The notes beneath the pieces are model-generated. The model searched no databases. It had not been told where the DNA came from and saw only the letters and a list, made by a program, of their open reading frames with translations. A program made the translations under genes and the position numbers. A stretch of 64,000 bases of DNA from contig NC_045150.1 in NCBI RefSeq assembly GCF_008831285.2, forward strand, positions 5,160,001 through 5,224,000, written 5' to 3'. This document shows positions 25,477 to 39,400 of this stretch, in pieces (the first letter of the stretch is position 1; each line of letters opens with the position of its first letter). This DNA comes from Nymphaea colorata (lineage: Eukaryota > Streptophyta > Magnoliopsida > Nymphaeales > Nymphaeaceae).

Positions 25477-28400
25477 TTATTTATTTATTTGTTCATTGTC
25501 AATCGACTTGGACCAAGTAAGACCATATTTGTGACTAGTTCTAATTAGTCTTTTAAGGGTCCTGCATGACCTATTTTTGAATTCTGATTCTGGCAACTTA
25601 GCCTCCAACTATCATACAGACCCTTGTGAGACACCATCTCAATGGCCACCTTCTCCTCCGCTTGTGTTCTTTCCTAAAGCACCACATAGAAGAAATACAA
25701 TTGCCTTCTTAAACAAGGTATTGTATCATTTTTAATGAAATATATCTTTTTCATTCAAACATAGGAAAAGGTTTCCTGAGAGATGACTCTTTCTAAATGC
25801 TTTTACCTTGAATATCCTACTGAAATTTTTCCTGAAATTTTTCTTAATACGTCAGATTGAATTTTCATGCATTCGAACATGGCTTAACTTTGTAAGTGAT
25901 CTCTACGATGGAAAACCTTGTAGTTACATCTTAGAAAGCAGAACTCTATGAACTTTTTGCTTATGCGTTCCTAACTTCCTACTCAAATTCTGCAAAATAT
26001 TTCAGTATTATTTTGCTAATATTATAATAGGAATAATATGAAAAATATCTGAGTTTGTATCTACATGTTGCAATGACTTACTCTTGTTGTTCAAAAGAGT
26101 AATAAGACTTTTTTGAAGAAGGCCTTGTATTCTCAGTGGAAATGATTGGTTAACATTTTGCCAGACAGGCTGGTGAGTGCCTGAGTGGTGACCTATGTCT
26201 CATAAATGCGGGTTTTATAAATTTATAACTGTATAAATAGACAATATATATTACATATAACATTTATAAGACTGATTAACAAAATCAGTATATACATATA
26301 TAGAACTTATAATCAGCATATATATATATATGTATATATACCATATATGTTGTTGCTGTCTATAAGTTTCCTCAATTTCACAATATGTCCCCTCTCCCTC
26401 CTCCTCCATCTCCCTCCCCCTCCCTCCTCCGTCTCCCTCCACCTCTGTCTCCCTCCTCCTCAATTTCACAATATGTTTTCTTATATGTATTAATTGAATA
26501 TGCGTCGATTCATCACTATTAATGTCTCTAATTCAAAACCGAACATGAAACTTTGGTTTCATTCGGCTCCTTTATGGAATGGGAGCGGAGAGGGAAACGG
26601 GAAGAGAGAGGGAGAGGGAGTCGGGGGCGGACTGCAGAGAGGGAAACGGGAAGAGAGAGGGAGAGGGAGTCGGGGGCGGACTGCGGAGAGGGAGGGGAGT
26701 CGGGGGCGGACTGCGGAGAGGGAGGGGAGCGGGGGACGGAAGCCCGAGGGCGGGGAGTCGGGCCGGGCCGGGCCGGCCCGGCGGCGGCCTGGCCCGTTGC
26801 CCAGGCTTAGCGGCAACTGCCATTAGGGTTCTGATCGATGTCATTCTAGCAACATGAGCAAATGTCTCCTTATAATCTATGTCATATTCTTAGAGCATAC
26901 CCTTTAGCAACTAATCGAGCTTTATACCTTTCAAGTGACCCATCACTTCTAGTCTTAAGTCTTAACTTTATATACCCATCTACATCTTATTGTCTTTTTT
27001 CCTATGGGAAGAAAAACAATGTCCCAAGTTTGATGTGTAATTGGATGTCAAAATTGTGAGAATCTTCACTAAAACATCACCGAATCACGTCTTTCCGTCT
27101 GAAAATAAGGAGGATGGAGAATAGAGAATAGAAGAAGGCAATGAAGGTAAGAGAACCGGCGGCCAATGCAGCCACACTATGCTTGATCTCTATTATTAAA
27201 ACATAAACCTAATTAGGTTACAACAAAAAGAGGAATAAAACATGAAGTAATTACAAGAGGTGCCACCACGTAGACGTGAAGACATAAAAACGAAGTGGAT
27301 CGGGTCTGAACAGACCCGATCCAGACCCGATCCCTTTACATTGATGCGTACAGACTTAACAGCCCCCCTCAAGTTGTGCATGAGATTTGATCATGCACAA
27401 CTTGTTTTTCAAATCCCAAAAATGCTGCCCTGTAAGACCTTTGGTAAAAAGATCCGCTATTTGTTCACTGGTGGATATATAAGTAGGCAATATCTCGGCT
27501 TCTTCAACCTTCTGACGAATGAAGTGTTGATCAATCTCAATGTGCTTGGTACGATTATGCAAAATGGGGTTGAAGGCAATTTTGATGGCGCTTTGATTGT
27601 CGCATAGCAATGAGGACTGAACAATAGATAGATGAAGCTCTCCAAGCAAATGTCGTAACCATGATGCCTCAGCTGTCCCTGCAGCCATTGCTCTATACTC
27701 TGCCTCAGTGCTAGATCGTGCAACGGCACGCTGCTTTTTACTGCTCCAACAAATGAGATTAGAATCAAGAAAAAGGCAGAAACCTGAAACTGAGCGTCGG
27801 TCATCAGGATCTCCTGCCCAGTCTGCATCAGTATAAGTATATATGCTATGTCCAAGAGAAACATTGGGACACTTTGTATAGATCAATCCATCCCCAAGAG
27901 TAGCTTTGAGATACCGTAAGATCCGCTTAGTAGCATCCATATGTCCTTCTGTGGGTGCATGCATAAATTGAGAGATCTGATTTACAGCATAGACTATGTC
28001 TGGGCGCGTAAAGGTAAGGTATTGTAACATACCAACAATGCTGCGATAGAAGGTAGGATTTGAATAGGCAGCAGTTCCATCAGAGGCAGCCAATTTAGTG
28101 TTTAGAACACTAGGAGTAGTTATGGGTTTGCAATTAATCATACCTGCCCTGTCCAAAATATCAAGAGTATACTTATGCTGCGTAAGAGTCAATCGATCAT
28201 TTGCTCTATCAAGTTCAACACCCAAGAAGTACCGAAGTTCGCCGAGATCTTTCATCTTGAATTCTTGCTGCAACAGATCCTTAACATAAGATATATGAGA
28301 AGAAGAATTCCCAGTTATAACAATATCATCTACATAGATAAGTAACCAAGTGGTAGCTTCTTCGGTATGATACATAAACAAGGAATGATCTAGAGAGCTT

Positions 28401-31400
28401 CGTAGAAAACCAGCTTGTTGTATATGATGAGAAAACCGATCGAACCATGATCTAGAAGCTTGCTTCAGCCCATATAAAGACTTGTGTAACTTACAAACCC
28501 ATTTTTGAGGATCATGAGTATTGTAGCCGGGAGGTTGCTCCATGTATACCTCTTCCTTAAGAATCCCATGTAGAAAAGCATTTTTGATATCTAACTGATA
28601 AAGAGGCCACCCATATGAGACTGCAAGAGAAATAATCACACGTATTGTGCCCATCTTGATAACCGGACTGAATGTTTCATCATAATCTTCCCCATATTGT
28701 TGTGTGAAACCACGGGCCACAAGACGTGCTTTATGTCGATCAATGCTACCGTCTGGCTTATATTTCAGTTTGTAGACCCATTTGGAGCCCACAACATTCT
28801 TATCAGTTGGACGAGGGACAATCTGCCAAGTCTGACACTCATGCAATGCTGCCATTTCCTCATTCATAGCTTCAACCCAACATTTTTCCTTACTTGCATG
28901 GTGATAGGATTTTGGTTCGACCTTCTTGCTGACTTCTGTCATAAACAACTGAAAATCTAAAGAAAAGTTGTTATAACTTACCCACCGATCAATGGGATGT
29001 CGCACACGTTGGGACTGACGTGGGGCTGCATTAGGAGCTGATCGCCTAGAGTACACAAGGCCTGAGAACCGACTATGTATAGGTGAATCATGGGGTTGTG
29101 AGGATGAGGGCATGCTGTCCAAGGAATCTCTCACAAGTGTCTCAGCCTCATTAACATCTTGCTCCTCGTGCTCAATCAAACGGTCAGTCCCTTGTCTTAG
29201 GATTTCAGCATGCAGCCAAGTATCATAAATCTCATTTTTATCCTTGAGTGTCATGCAAGTAGCCTTGGGATCTTGTAACCTGTTTTCATCGAAAACAACA
29301 TGCCGTGAAATATGAACACGCCCAGTTTTAGGGTTGTAACATCTATAACCCTTGTAGTTTTCTGCATACCCTACGAATCTGCACAAAATAGCATGATCTT
29401 GAAACTTGTTACGTAAGGAAACATCAACATGCACATAGCAAACACATCCAAAAACACGCAATTCCTCATAGCGTGGCTGCTCTTGATGTAATAAAAAATA
29501 TGGGGATTTGCCATCAAGCAAAGCCAATGGCAGTCGATTTATAACATGCACAGCCGTATGAAAAGCCTCAGTCCACAATGTCATGGGTAAGTCTGTGTCA
29601 TGCATCATGTTGAGCGCGCTTTCAACAATATGTCTATGTTTCCGTTCAGCAATTCCATTTTGCTGAGGAGTATGTGAGCATGAAATCTGTCTAGTGATCC
29701 CATTATCTAGTAGATACTCAGTAAATATAAATTCACCACCACCATCACATTGAAAATGCACAATATTACTGGAGTATTTATTTCGAACCAAGGCATGGAA
29801 TTGAGTAAACAAACGGAAAACTTCAGATTTGTGTTTCATGAAGTGTATCCAAGTATGTCGAGAATATGAATCTATAAAAATGACATAGTACCTACTCCCA
29901 GAAGAAGAGGGAATTGGAGCAGGCCCCCAAACATCAGAATATATGGTGTCAAAAATCCTTGAAGCTCTTTTATTAATTGACTGAAAAGGAAGAGCATGGC
30001 TCTTACAAAGATGACAACTCGAGCACATGCTGGACTCACTGACTGAACTCAGACTGGACTTATCTAAGAGTCCGTCTGCAACAAGACTTCGAACAAAAGA
30101 CTGACTACAATGAGCTAACCGACCATGCCAAATGGATGGCTTATTATATTCTGCGACATTGACTTCATTATGACTTGAAGAACATGAATCTGGAGGGTGA
30201 GGTTTGGACAGCTTTGGAGCTTCTTCAAGGACATACATATCTCCTTTGCGAGTGCCCTCAGCGAATGTCTTCTTGGTTTGAGCATCCTTGACATAAACAG
30301 AAGATGGTGTGAATTCAACAGAGGAGTGAGTATCATCAATAAGTTTGGACACTGAGATAATATTTTTCTTGACACTTGGAACAACAAGGACATTCTTTAA
30401 TGGAATGGAAGAAGAACCCATGGATATTTGTGCATTTCCAATGTGCGATATTGTGTGATGGGAACCATCTCCTGTGACTACTGAGCCTTGATCTAAATAA
30501 GGGGAAACACTAGAGAGATTACCTGTGTCACCAGTAACGTGGGCTGCTGCTCCAGAGTCCACATACCACTCTCCTTGCTCATTTTGCTTCAAGTTAAGTT
30601 TGGATAAGGCTGTCATTAGAAGTTGCTGCACGTCTGCTGAAACCTTTGAAGTTGGATTTGATCCAGACGAGGATGGAGCTGACCCCGCTACTGTCCTATT
30701 CTCGCGCCTGACCTGACTATTCTTGTTCTGAGGATTGTGCCAACATTCTGATTTTACATGCCCCTTCTTGTTGCAATAGAAGCATGTCGGGATTCTCCTA
30801 GATGTGGCAGAGGTAGTATTCATGCCTGGCGGTGTTGGGAGAATCCCTCTTCCCATGCCTGTCTGAGGAGTCCAAGAACGAGTGCGATTTCCTTGCAGTG
30901 CGTGAGTTCCTGTGATCAATACATTGTGGCTGTTGGAAGGAACCAGATTATGTCGTTGAACTCGACTAGCTTCATGTTGAAAAAGCTTGGCCTTTAGATC
31001 TTCAAAAGATGGGAGAACAGGTAAGACTTCCAAGGCTGTGCAAAAAATATCAAATTCCGTTCCCAGTCCACTCAAGGCTTGTTGGACTTTGTCTTTGTCG
31101 CTGACGGGATGTCCAATTGCAGCAAGCTGATCACTAACACTCTTGATTTCATTCAAATACTCCAAAACTGTACGCGTCCCACGCTTGATATCCTAAAATT
31201 GCCTTCTTAATTGTAGAAAACGTGCTTCCGAGACTTGAGAATATGTTGTAGCAAGGGTAGACCACAACTCTAGGGCAGTTAAATCATCATCAATACCTCC
31301 CAATACCTCTTCTGACAAGGTAGAAGTGATATAAGCAACAAGAGACTGGTCGTGAGCCAGCCAAACTTCATATTCGGGATTGCTCTCAGGAAGAGTTTCA

Positions 31401-34400
31401 TATTCAAAACTGATTTCACTTCCAGCCGAGGCCCCAACACCTTTATCTCCCACGACTGTCTTCTTTATTTCACGGTTAACATACTTTGGAGGTGCTGGAG
31501 TAGTCCCATCGATGTGCCCATACAGTCTATGGCTCTTAATAAATGGGACAATTTGGCGTTTCCAAGTCAAATAATTACTATGGTTCAGTTTTTGAGAGAT
31601 GAGTTGTGAGAGAAAACTAGAGGATAGAAGAGAGGGAGCCGGCTGGTCCATGATTGAAAAAGAGGATTAGAACAGACGATTTGGGCAGAATTTTAGAGGT
31701 CACGATAGAAATTAGGGCAAATTAGGGCAAACCGTGTGACTTAGGGCAAAAAACAGAATTTAGGGCAACAGAAATTAGGGCAAATCGTGGGATTAAGGGC
31801 AGAAACAGAGTTTGAGGATAACCACGGTAGAAAATAAGATTTAGGGCAGAATACTCCAAGCACGGCAGAAAATAAGATTTAGGGCAGAATACTCCAAGAA
31901 GAAATCACTCACCGGAGGACGATGTAACCTGGCTCTGATACCATGTGAGAATCTTCACTAAAACATCACCGAATCACGTCTCTCCGTCTGAAAATAAGGA
32001 GGATGGAGAATAGAGAATAGAAGAAGGCAATGAAGGTAAGAGAACCGGCGGCCAATGCAGCCACACTATGCTTGATCTCTATTATTAAAACATAAACCTA
32101 ATTAGGTTACAACAAAAAGAGGAATAAAACATGAAGTAATTACAAGAGGTGCCACCACTTAGACGTGAAGACATAAAAACGAAGTGGATCGGGTCTGAAC
32201 AGACCCGATCCAGACCCGATCCCTTTACATTGATGCGTACAGACTTAACAAAAATGGCTTCCGTTAAAAAACTTTTAGGAACATTTTTTAATTTAAGAAG
32301 AGCTCTTGTTGTTCCAAAAATATGTCTATGTTTCCTTTCGGCAATTCCATTTTGTTGGAGAGTTTTGGGATAAGACTTTTGATGTATAATTTCTTTTTCT
32401 TTTAGAAAATTTTCAAATTCATTGGAAATGAGTTCTCCCTCAGAATCACTTCTAAAAATTTTTAGGTTTGTGTTGAAGTATGTTAGATGGGTCTCGGGAC
32501 CAGGTCTGGATCCGGATCCGATCCAGCTTGTAGCCCTTGTTGGGCATTATTTAAGTCGTGTAACCCTAATCCTTAAGGTGTGAATGAAAGACTAAGGAGA
32601 GAGAGAGTCTGGCGGCTAGTGGGCACCGGCTCCTCCTCATTCGTGGTTTTTTCCTTCTTGTTGAGGGTTTTCTACGTTACATCGTGATTGTTGTTTCTCT
32701 TCCTCTTCTTGTTCGTGTTTCTACATGGTATCAGACTTGTCATGAGACAATGTGGATACCATCAAGGGAATGGAGATCATACACTCTTTGTGAAGAGAAA
32801 TGAGCAAAAAGTTACTATTTTGTTGGTATATGTTGATGATATGATTGTCACAGGTGATGATGAAGATGAAATAATGAAGTTAAAGAAACTGTTGGCGATC
32901 GTGTTTGATCTTAAGGACCTTGGTAAGTTGAAATACTTCCTTGGCATAGAAATTGCTAGGTCTGGGACTAGCCTTGTGCTAAATCAACGGAAGTATACTC
33001 TAGATTTGTTAAAGGAGACTGAGAAACTAGGGTGTAGACCAGCTTCTACTCCTCTAGATGCTGGCCATAAGCTAAGTCTTAGAGATGGGGAGCCACTCCG
33101 TGAAGAGGCAAAAAGAAGATATCAATGTCTTGTAGGGAAGTTAATTTATCTTACTCTCACTAGACCTGATATTACCTTTGCTGTGAATGTGATGAGCCAG
33201 TTCATGCATGCTCCCACGGATGCCCACTTGAAGGCTGTTGACAGGATCTTGTGCTACCTGAAGAGGAATCCTGGCAAAGGTCTCTTATATGTCAAGCAAG
33301 ACACTCTTGGGATTGAAGGTTATTCAGATGCAGACTGGGCAAGCTGTATTGACACTAGGAGGTCCACCTTTGGCTATTGTATTTATTTGGGAGGGAATCT
33401 CATAGTGTGGAGAAGTAAAAGGCAAGATGTTTGTTCGTGTTCCAGTGCTGAAGCAGAATACAGAGCTGTTGCTATGGGAGTTTCTGAGCTTTTGTGGCTG
33501 AAAGTATTGTTGACTGATATTGGTATAAAGGTTGAAGAACCAATGAAGATGTATTGCGATAACAAGTCCGCAATTAACTTGGCCAACAACCCTGTGCTTC
33601 ATGACAGAACAAAGCATGTTGAGATTGACCGGCATTTCATTCGAGAGAGAATTGATGCTAAAGATCTTGTACTTCCTTACATGAAGTCTGAAGACCAAAC
33701 CGCTGATGTTTTGACGAAAGCTCTATCTTCAACTTCATTTGAGAGAAATGTATCCAAGTTGGGCATGTTTGATATGTATGCCCAACTTGAGGGGGGGTGT
33801 TGAAGTATGTTAGATGGGTCTCGGGACCGGGTCCGGATCCGGATCCGATCCAACTTGTAGCCCTTGTTGGGCATTATTTAAGTCGTGTAACCCTAATCCT
33901 TAAGGTGTGAATGAAAGACTAAGGAGAGAGAGAGTCTGGCGGCTAGTGGGCACCGGCTCCTCCTCATTCGTAGTTTTTTCCCTCTTGTTGAGGGTTTTCC
34001 ATGTTACATCGTGATTGTTGTTTCTCTTCCTCTTCTTGTTCGTGTTTCTACAGTTTGCATCAAATTATGTTTTAATCATATTGTAAAACTTTTTGAAATT
34101 CGTAAAGGCTTCCGATTTGTGGTTAAGAAAATAAACCCAATTATATTGAGAATAATCATCAACAAAAACAACATAATATATTAAACCACCGTTAGAAACA
34201 GGTCTCCATACATTCGAATGCACTAATTCAAAAGTTGCTTTTGTAACAAAGTTTCTATTGCCAAAAGGTAAAGCCTTAATTTTTGCTTTGATACAATCAT
34301 CATAAGAAATCATTTCTCTACATTTGTCCTCTAAAAATGTGATATAAGACATTTTTCCTAAACTTGAGTGTCCAAGTCTTTGATGCCAAATTTGAATGTC

Positions 34401-36412
34401 ACTTTTCTTGATAATGTTGCAAGTGGGGTTGGAGAGGTTCACAAATAATCAAGATCATTTTTCCTATAACCTTCCTCCATCATCTTCTTGAAAAGATGGT
34501 CATCTATAAAAAATTTATTTTGTGAGAAGAGAATATCACATCCATAATCAGTTATTTGAGAAACTGACAAAAGATTCAACTTAAGTTTTAGAATAAATCT
34601 TACTTTTGATATTTTGAAAACTTTGAAATTAAAATTTTGATCAAGATTTCCAATGCATTTGATTTCAAGAGGAGTTTCATCGACAGTTTTAACCAAAGGG
34701 CATGATTCTTCCTTCTTGTATTTGGTAAGTAGTGAACTACAAGGGGTCATATGAAATGGGGCTCAGAATCAAGTATCAATGAGTATTTACTTGATGATGT
34801 AGATGCTACCGTTGCTCCGAAAATTGGAGAAGCCTCTCCTTTGAAAAACAGTTGAAAAACATCAATGAGCTTTGGTTGTACAAGCTTGTTTAGGTCGAAG
34901 TGGTTTCTTTCTTTACTTTCTTCATGCATTACTCCAGCCACACTTGGACATCCAGGTTTAATATGTCATTCTTTTCGACAATGAAAACATATGATTTTTT
35001 TTGTTGCTATCTTCATGATTTCGATTGAAAGGAGGAGACCTATAAGTTTTCATATGACCACGAGATCTTGAGGTGACATGAACACTTTTCATTCTTTTCC
35101 CTAGAAAAATTAAGTCTATTCTCTTCCATTTGAAGCTCCACTATGGTTTCGTTCATGGATTGAACTTTATGTCTATGAAGTAAGGAGGTTTTGACGCCAT
35201 CATATTCTCGTCTAAGTCCAAGAACAAATTTATAAAATTTCTCTCTTTGAATTTGTTTTTCAATCAACACTATGTCTCTTGGATCAAATCATTCGGGTTC
35301 AAACAACACAAGTTCATCCCATAGTTACTCCTTCTCTCCAACATACTTCTTAATAGATTTATCTCCTTGTTGGTAATTTGCAATCTTCATTTGAAGGTTG
35401 CACATGTAGGCCACAACCTTCATAGTATGAGTTTTCTTGAGGAATTTTTATGCTTCATGAGTAAAGTCGTGTTTGGCTATTTGACTCATAGTTGTTGAAT
35501 AATCCATGTAATGATTTTGTGGTGTCCTATCTTTCATTCTTCTTATTATTTCTCACATTCCTTCATAATTTTATCTTTTTCGATTCCATCTAGTTAATGG
35601 GTTTTTCCATCTATGGTTTTGGTTAAGACTAGTTGTGTCTCACTTTTAGTCTCATCAATTAGTCACCACAATCATTTACTTCTAATGAAGTGTTCCATAG
35701 TTCTTACCCACTGAACATAATTAGATGAAGTAAGCTTAAGGAGATGAATGAAAATAGTTCTCTCATCCATGATGTGTACCTTGTATTGATGTAATTGAGT
35801 TGTTGAGACAGTACCAAGATGAAATCAGATACAAAATCAGCTATAAGAGAGCTTGAGACAACACCAAAACAATCCACAAAATCAGCAACAACTTTAGCAA
35901 GAAGACAACTCTTCTATATGCAAAACGGCGGCCACCACTTTCATCAAACAGTTGGTGTGCTTTACAGCCAAGAAAGCAACAAGTGCTGATTCTTCAAAGC
36001 CTTGAAAATCAGCAAAAGTAGAGCCAAACCAATGCTCTGATACCATGTCATCCAGGCCTCAACTTAAGAATAAAAACACTTCAAGAGTCGCACTCTTGAA
36101 GATACCAGCTACTCCAAGATATCACACAAAGAGAAACCTCAAACTAGAGATGCAACAGTTCTAATTAGTCTCAAATAAAATACAGAACAAGCCTTAAAGC
36201 CTGTATCTAACTATGGTACAACAGTCCCTTATTTATAGAAGTTAGAAAGGAAAAGAGAGGGTGGAAGATGGCTGTTAGGCCAGTCTCCAACGGCTAGAAC
36301 GTTGGGAACTCGCCAACAGCTAGAACCTCCTTTTAATAAATACAAAAAAGGTAAAAGTAAAAAAATAGAAAAAATACATAAAAAGAAAATGAAAAATACA
36401 TAAGAGACCTAT

Positions 36413-36461
<49 letters not shown>

Positions 36462-39400
36462 CAACCATATATCAAACACCCAATGGTATATGATATGCGA
36501 AAGTATATATAAATATATATATGTATACATTAAGTAATCTAGTCTAATCCTTAAATTCTAACAATAGTTTGTGAGAACGCAACGCCTCTTAACACATTTC
36601 TCAAGTGATCACTATGCTTCTTTTCATCAGCTGTAAATTTAAAATATCACCAAAGAAGACCAGCACGGATTTGTGCAAATATAAATGAAAAACATCATTT
36701 ATCAACACTTGAAATGTGGCTGGGGCATTTGTCAATTCAAAGTGCATAGCTCTAAATTCATTATGTCCTTCATGTGTCTGAAATGCTGTTTTAAATGTAT
36801 CTTTGGGGCCTTTCTAATTTGATGGTACCCTGTCCTCAAATCTATTTTGGAAAAAGTAGTTGCACCATGTGGCTTGTTGAGTTGTTATTTGGTGATTGGA
36901 ATTTTTAACCATCGCATTGAGGGCCCTTTAATCCACACAAAATCAACATGTTCTATCCTTCTTTATTAACAATCTAGGTGATGAATAAGGGCTTCTACTT
37001 GGTTGTGTATCACGTTTTGGTTGTGTATCTTGTTTTGGACCTTTTAGTGGATATCCCTCATCAGCTTTTCTAGTTCTCCTTTTGAAAAAAACTGTATTGG
37101 TAAGGCTTCAACTCAACTGGTTGAGCTCCTGGTTCTATTTCAATTTGATGATCAAATTGGCATATGTGAAGAAGCCCTTTTGGTGTCTCAAATACATCTG
37201 TGAAGTCTTTTGGAGTAGATTGCTGTATATCAGTCAATATTACCGTTGATTTTAGTGATGTTGGTGCTTTCCCTGCATCAACTGTTGTAAGTAGTAAATG
37301 CAGGCCTTCAGGACAGTCCTTAAGCTCATTGATTTGGTGTTTTTCCTCCTTTTGGAGCTGCTTGTATATTTCTTTCCCCTTCTTTGCCCTTAAATCTCAT
37401 TTTCATCTTCACAAAGTCTCGTTCTACACTCCCTGAGTGCGGTAACCACTGCATGTCTGATACAAGATAAGCTTCTCCCATGGCTGACGTATGTCCACTG
37501 GAAAATGTTTCCTTTGTGTCTTGACTACTTGTGGGCATCTCTCTTTACAAATAAGTTGCCATTTCCAACTGTGACCTTGAAGTTAGGTTTGACTTTGAAT
37601 TCAGGTAGGTCTAGCACCATTAGCAAGCTTTTGCTGTCATCTCACTTATGAAATTCTGGGTGGACCCTGAGTCTACTAATGCATTAATTATGCATACCTT
37701 ACCCTCTGGTCTCATAACCTGTGGTACGTTGTCTCCAGCCAGGATGTGTAATGTGATCTCAGACATCATCTCTTTGCTTGCAATCCTGCACTTCATTATC
37801 TTCTATTTTTACTTGGGTCGTCTAATTCATCCCCAACCTCATCCACCAGGTGCATATGCAACCTCTTATGCACGTGGCCATGTGTTCACTTCTCATCACA
37901 TTAGAAACAATCCTTTGCTTCTTTTCTCCTTAGTTTGTTCCAATTTTAGCTTTTTAATTAAAATTTGTCTACCGTTTGAATTCCTAGGTGCAGCAGCAGG
38001 CGTCTTACCAGTTTCCTTGTTGGAAGCATGTGACTTCTACAATAGAACCTTAAGTCCTTAACATTGTGCCCATCCCTAACACTTAATCCCAACCTTTTGC
38101 TTTTCTCTTTAGTCACACGAGCCAATTCAAACCTCTCCAGCAAGGTCTGTGAATGGGCAGTGTACACTTCAATACATGTCTCGTCATGCAGTCCTATGAA
38201 TGCCCAATTAGGTCTTTGGTCTGCTACCCACGAAGCATATTGCTCATTCTTCAAACTCCTCTTGGTATTTGGTGATGGTCTCATTTTCCCAGACTTTGGA
38301 CAAGTCCACATCAAAATCTAATCAAGCTGAAGGCCTAAATCTGGTTGATAGGGCCTCAACAAACTGCGCCCAATTTGCTCTACCCTGTTCAGGTTATTTA
38401 CTCCTTTTGAGAAACACCATTTGAGACCCACAAACCCAGATTTGGTTGCCACCCAAGTATGCCTTAAATGGCGTTTTAGAGGCAAAACAGTATCCTTTAA
38501 AATGCCATTTTATATATTTTGAGTTCCCAATTATCTGAGAAACAAAATCTTAGAAAAACCTCAACAACAATTTTCTTGACAAACTGCCATGATCAACATT
38601 GGTGATTAGACTTTGTAAAATTTGCAATCTGTCTCACTCTCCAGTTTAGATGATCAAAAGTTCTTTCTTGATAAAATGCCAAATATCATGAACAAGCTGA
38701 AATTGCAACATGGAAAACATGATGATACTTCTTAGTTATCAGTTTTTTTAATTTAATAAAGTGATTTTTGTTATTGGAGGAGTTCCTAACTCTCTCTCTC
38801 TCACAGGATCATGTTGCAGAATTTTAAGAAGAATGTTACCCTGAAAGGAATCATGATAACAAACTTATCTGTAATTCATTTTCTGTGAGTGTGCTCCCTG
38901 AGAGCTTTATCTAATGGCGGAATGATCCATTTGTATCTTCGTTTAAGGCATTGAACATGTCTATGCTTGACCTAGGAATAGGAGGCCTGCATTACTGATA
39001 AGAATACGCTGGACGATCTGTCATGAGAATTGCCACAATGATTTGTTCAGTCATCTGCAACCAGGAGCAAGATTTACTGCACCCAAATGGGAGTTTCATT
39101 ATGTGGTTGAAAATTGAGCAGATTATTGCTTTGGACAAAGATGTGTTTGTCTTTTTTCTTTAGTGGAGTTTAAACCTTGTGTGGAAAATGTAGATTAGTC
39201 TGATATATGATTTTTTTATTTTGCTTTGGCATCTGTCTCTTGCTGTCTCTCTGATATACGGAGTTGCCATTAGTAACATTCCTAAAGCATACTTTTTCAT
39301 TTTCTCCAGGAATGAGTCTTTTGACAGGAAAGCAGATATTAATGAAACTTCTAAAGGTGGACAAATATTACCAGTCAGAAAGTCTAAATGTGCTGCTATA

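Larger units (their letters stand above)
27055..32250 (-). mobile_element. TE1: complete young Ty1/copia LTR retrotransposon
   Basis: 5196 bp. Two 307-bp LTRs (27055-27361 and 31944-32250) differ at two positions by my reading. The target duplication AAAAT is perfect (27050-27054 and 32251-32255). LTR termini are TG...CA. The primer-binding site complementary to initiator tRNA-Met (reverse strand TGGTATCAGAGC) is at 31932-31943, directly inside the right LTR; the polypurine tract GAGGGGGGC lies directly inside the left LTR. Transcription is therefore right to left, opposite to ATG13. The polyprotein is interrupted by a single in-frame stop. It inserted into TE3, inside ATG13 intron 2. Confidence 0.95.
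32471..34052 (+). mobile_element. TE2: copia deletion derivative with intact ends
   Basis: Two 255-bp LTRs (32471-32725, 33798-34052; about seven differences by eye, all transitions), perfect target duplication GTTTG (32466-32470, 34053-34057), primer-binding site TGGTATCAGA directly after the left LTR (32726), and a polypurine tract GAGGGGGGG directly before the right LTR. The 1072-bp interior lacks gag, protease, integrase and the front of RT: the primer-binding site is followed within about 20 bp by RT coding sequence. It inserted in + orientation into the - strand element TE3. Confidence 0.92.

Noticed and set aside
26494-26857. Overlapping ORFs of 85-110 codons on both strands
   Set aside because: They all arise from the GC-rich tandem block, are open in several frames at once and match only their own composition; one is fused to a copia RT remnant.
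37648-38061. 137-codon + strand ORF
   Set aside because: It is the antisense shadow of the gypsy gag/protease relic.
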